Positions 36,939 through 39,362 of a stretch of 39,362 nt of DNA are shown here, one piece after another (within the stretch, counting starts at the first letter, position 1; each line of letters starts with the position of its first letter). The DNA is taken from the NCBI GenBank assembly GCA_022562495.1, contig JADFPE010000009.1, forward strand, positions 1 to 39,362. Reading direction: 5' to 3'. The notes beneath the pieces were generated by a model. It saw nothing but the letters and a program-made list of their open reading frames with translations. It made no database searches and had not been told where the DNA came from. This DNA is from Acidobacteriota bacterium. Its GTDB lineage: Bacteria > Acidobacteriota > Vicinamibacteria > Vicinamibacterales > UBA8438. A program made the translations under genes and the position numbers.

Positions 36939-37766
36939 GTGCGGATCGCGTATCAGGGAGTGCCGGGCGCCTACTCCGAAGCGGCGGCGTTGCGGTTCAA
37001 GGCGTCCGCCGATCTCCTGGCGCGGGAGAGCTTCGAGGCGGTCTTCGTGGCGGTCGAGGAGGGCGCGGCAACCCACGGGATTCTGCCGATCGAGAACACG
37101 ATCGGCGGCACGATTCATGAGAACTACGACCTGCTGCTGCAACACGATCTGCCGATTGTCGGCGAGGTCAAGCTGGCGGTGGTGCACAACCTGCTCGTGC
37201 TCGCGGGGACGACGCGCGAGCAGCTGCGGCGTGTGTACTCGCACCCGCAGGGGCTCGCGCAGTGCGAGCGGTTTCTCCGCACGCTCGACCAGGTCGAGCT
37301 CATCCCGACCTATGACACGGCGGGCAGCGCCAAGATGATCCGGGACGGTCAGCTGCGCGATACGGGTGCCATCGCGTCAGCGCGCGCCGCCGAGGTGTTC
37401 CAGTTATCGATTCTCGAGGCGGGCGTGCAGGACTTTGCCGCCAATACCACGCGGTTCCTGGTGATCGCACGCGACCCGGCGCCGCTCGAGACCGCCAACA
37501 AGACGACGATCGTGTTCACGGTGTCCAACGACGCCGGCGCCCTGTTCAAGGCGCTCAGCGTCTTCGCGCTCCGTGACATCGATCTGACCAAGCTCGAGTC
37601 GCGCCCGATTCCGGACCGCCCGTTCGAGTATCTGTTCTACGCCGATCTGTCGGCGACGCGCGAAGACCTGCCGTGCGCGCGGGCCTTGATGCATCTGGCC
37701 GAGTTTGCCCCGTTACTGCGGACACTCGGTTCGTACCCGCGCTGGCAGGAGCCGGACGAGACCTGA
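36939..37766 (+). CDS. pheA: Prephenate dehydratase with ACT domain
   Basis: This 275-residue protein matches monofunctional prephenate dehydratase. It starts MRIAYQGVPGAYSEAAALRF, then GILPIENTIGGTIHENYDLL, SHPQGLAQCERFL, the catalytic-site motif NTTRFLVI (Thr171-Arg172-Phe173), and an ACT regulatory domain with TVSNDAGALFKAL and the phenylalanine-binding ESRP (220-223). It converts prephenate to phenylpyruvate, with feedback control by phenylalanine. No chorismate mutase domain is attached. The GTG start has no ribosome-binding site and lies 8 nt after a -10-like GATACT. Confidence 0.92.
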   Translation: MRIAYQGVPGAYSEAAALRFKASADLLARESFEAVFVAVEEGAATHGILPIENTIGGTIHENYDLLLQHDLPIVGEVKLAVVHNLLVLAGTTREQLRRVYSHPQGLAQCERFLRTLDQVELIPTYDTAGSAKMIRDGQLRDTGAIASARAAEVFQLSILEAGVQDFAANTTRFLVIARDPAPLETANKTTIVFTVSNDAGALFKALSVFALRDIDLTKLESRPIPDRPFEYLFYADLSATREDLPCARALMHLAEFAPLLRTLGSYPRWQEPDET

Positions 37767-37778
37767 TTGGTTCGCCTG

Positions 37779-37894
37779 TGTGGCGCAGGCCTTCCCGCCT
37801 CCGCCAAGGCTACGGCGGACGCGCCGAAGCTCGCGCGGGACGGTAATGCGATCGAAGGAGGGCAGGCCTGCGAGGCAAGGCTGAAGCCGTGCCC
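37779..37894 (+). repeat. CAGGCCT-type palindromic repeat interrupted by a 69-bp insert
   Basis: TGTGGCGCAGGCCTTC (37779-37794) and AGGCCTGC...GCAAGGCTGAAGCC...TGCCC (37864-37894) are the two halves of the intact repeat at 13825-13886, without loss at the break. The 69-bp insert (37795-37863) starts CCGCCTCCGCCAAGGCTACG and is related to the short hairpin repeat at 20036-20066. The 304-bp gap 37767-38070 consists largely of this element and copy D. Confidence 0.65.
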
Positions 37895-37970
37895 CACGCA
37901 TATCTACTCGGTTGAGTCCCAGATCGCCAACGGGTGTGCCAGCCTCGCAGTCAATCCCGCGTTGGGTCAG

Positions 37971-38057
37971 AGCACAGCGCGACGAGGGAGCAGACAGGCA
38001 GTATTCGACCCCGCTGCGCACGACGCGCAACGCAGCCCTTGCGGGATACCCCGCCCA
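37971..38057 (+). repeat. Interspersed repeat copy D
   Basis: AGCGCGACGAGGGAGCAG, CAGTATTCGACC, GCGCAACGCAGCC and GCGGGATACCCCGCC follow the order of copies B and E. It ends 13 bp before the start of the DUF255 gene, so it may contain that gene's promoter or leader. Confidence 0.6.
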
Positions 38058-38070
38058 AACAACGACACTG

Positions 38071-39362
<1,292 letters not shown>

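Overview
This window is GC-rich bacterial chromosome with dense, short-spaced genes on both strands. It probably comes from an Acidobacteriota, perhaps a Vicinamibacteria-like (subdivision 6) lineage. That placement is inferred from gene content: a VWFA-related Acidobacterial-type protein, a DUF6152 protein, two DUF6644-like membrane proteins, PDL-G-W exported proteins, and many exported hydrolases and beta-propellers. I see no rRNA, tRNA, CRISPR array, transposase or phage gene.

Layout. (1) 1-3332: tail of a small lipoprotein, an exported NHL beta-propeller protein, a strong terminator, a repeat-bearing convergent spacer, an exported cyclase-family protein and a lone STAS protein. (2) 3577-10110: a one-directional run of exported or membrane proteins: two class-II c-type cytochromes flanking a PepSY membrane protein, two DUF6644-like membrane proteins, two exported PDL-G-W paralogues and a DUF6152 protein. 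After a terminator comes a frameshifted third PDL-G-W copy (10364-10569). (3) 10585-13759: an acyl-CoA ligase and an SLC13-type permease whose stop codon lies in a 42-bp perfect palindrome. (4) 13945-17338, minus strand: a protocatechuate (beta-ketoadipate) operon pcaH-pcaG-pcaB-pcaC, headed by what looks like an N-terminal remnant of pobA overlapping pcaH. (5) 17413-21088: a spermidine-synthase-like protein, a voltage-gated K+ channel with a C-terminal zinc ribbon, a PagL-like outer-membrane enzyme and a VWA protein. (6) 21283-29405: a large exported zinc metalloprotease, then an ABC ATPase, a FtsX-type permease and a CrtC/AttH-like protein. A vapBC toxin-antitoxin module on the opposite strand separates the ATPase from the permease. 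(7) 29563-31328: a Tat-exported D-threonine-aldolase-like enzyme and a ferredoxin. (8) 31608-35319, minus strand: a methylcrotonyl-CoA-carboxylase-like locus whose alpha subunit is split into biotin carboxylase and biotinyl genes. (9) 35488-39362: a zinc-ribbon mini-protein, a YtxH protein, a YihY/BrkB protein, prephenate dehydratase and the start of a thioredoxin-domain DUF255/YyaL protein.

The genes suggest an aerobic heterotroph that uses aromatic acids (pobA remnant, pcaHGBC, acyl-CoA ligase, SLC13 permease) and branched-chain or isoprenoid acyl-CoAs (carboxylase), with an active cell envelope. The least explained part is the cytochrome/PepSY/DUF6644/PDL-G-W/DUF6152 run at 3577-10110, which may be an undescribed envelope redox module.

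The intergenic DNA is unusually structured. A roughly 60-85 bp repeat occurs five times on both strands. There is a 20-bp GC palindrome repeat, a CAGGCCT-type palindromic repeat with one copy split by a 69-bp insert, and heptanucleotide tandem tracts at three sites. Several genes have a -10-like hexamer only 6-12 nt before the start codon and no Shine-Dalgarno sequence, which suggests leaderless transcripts.
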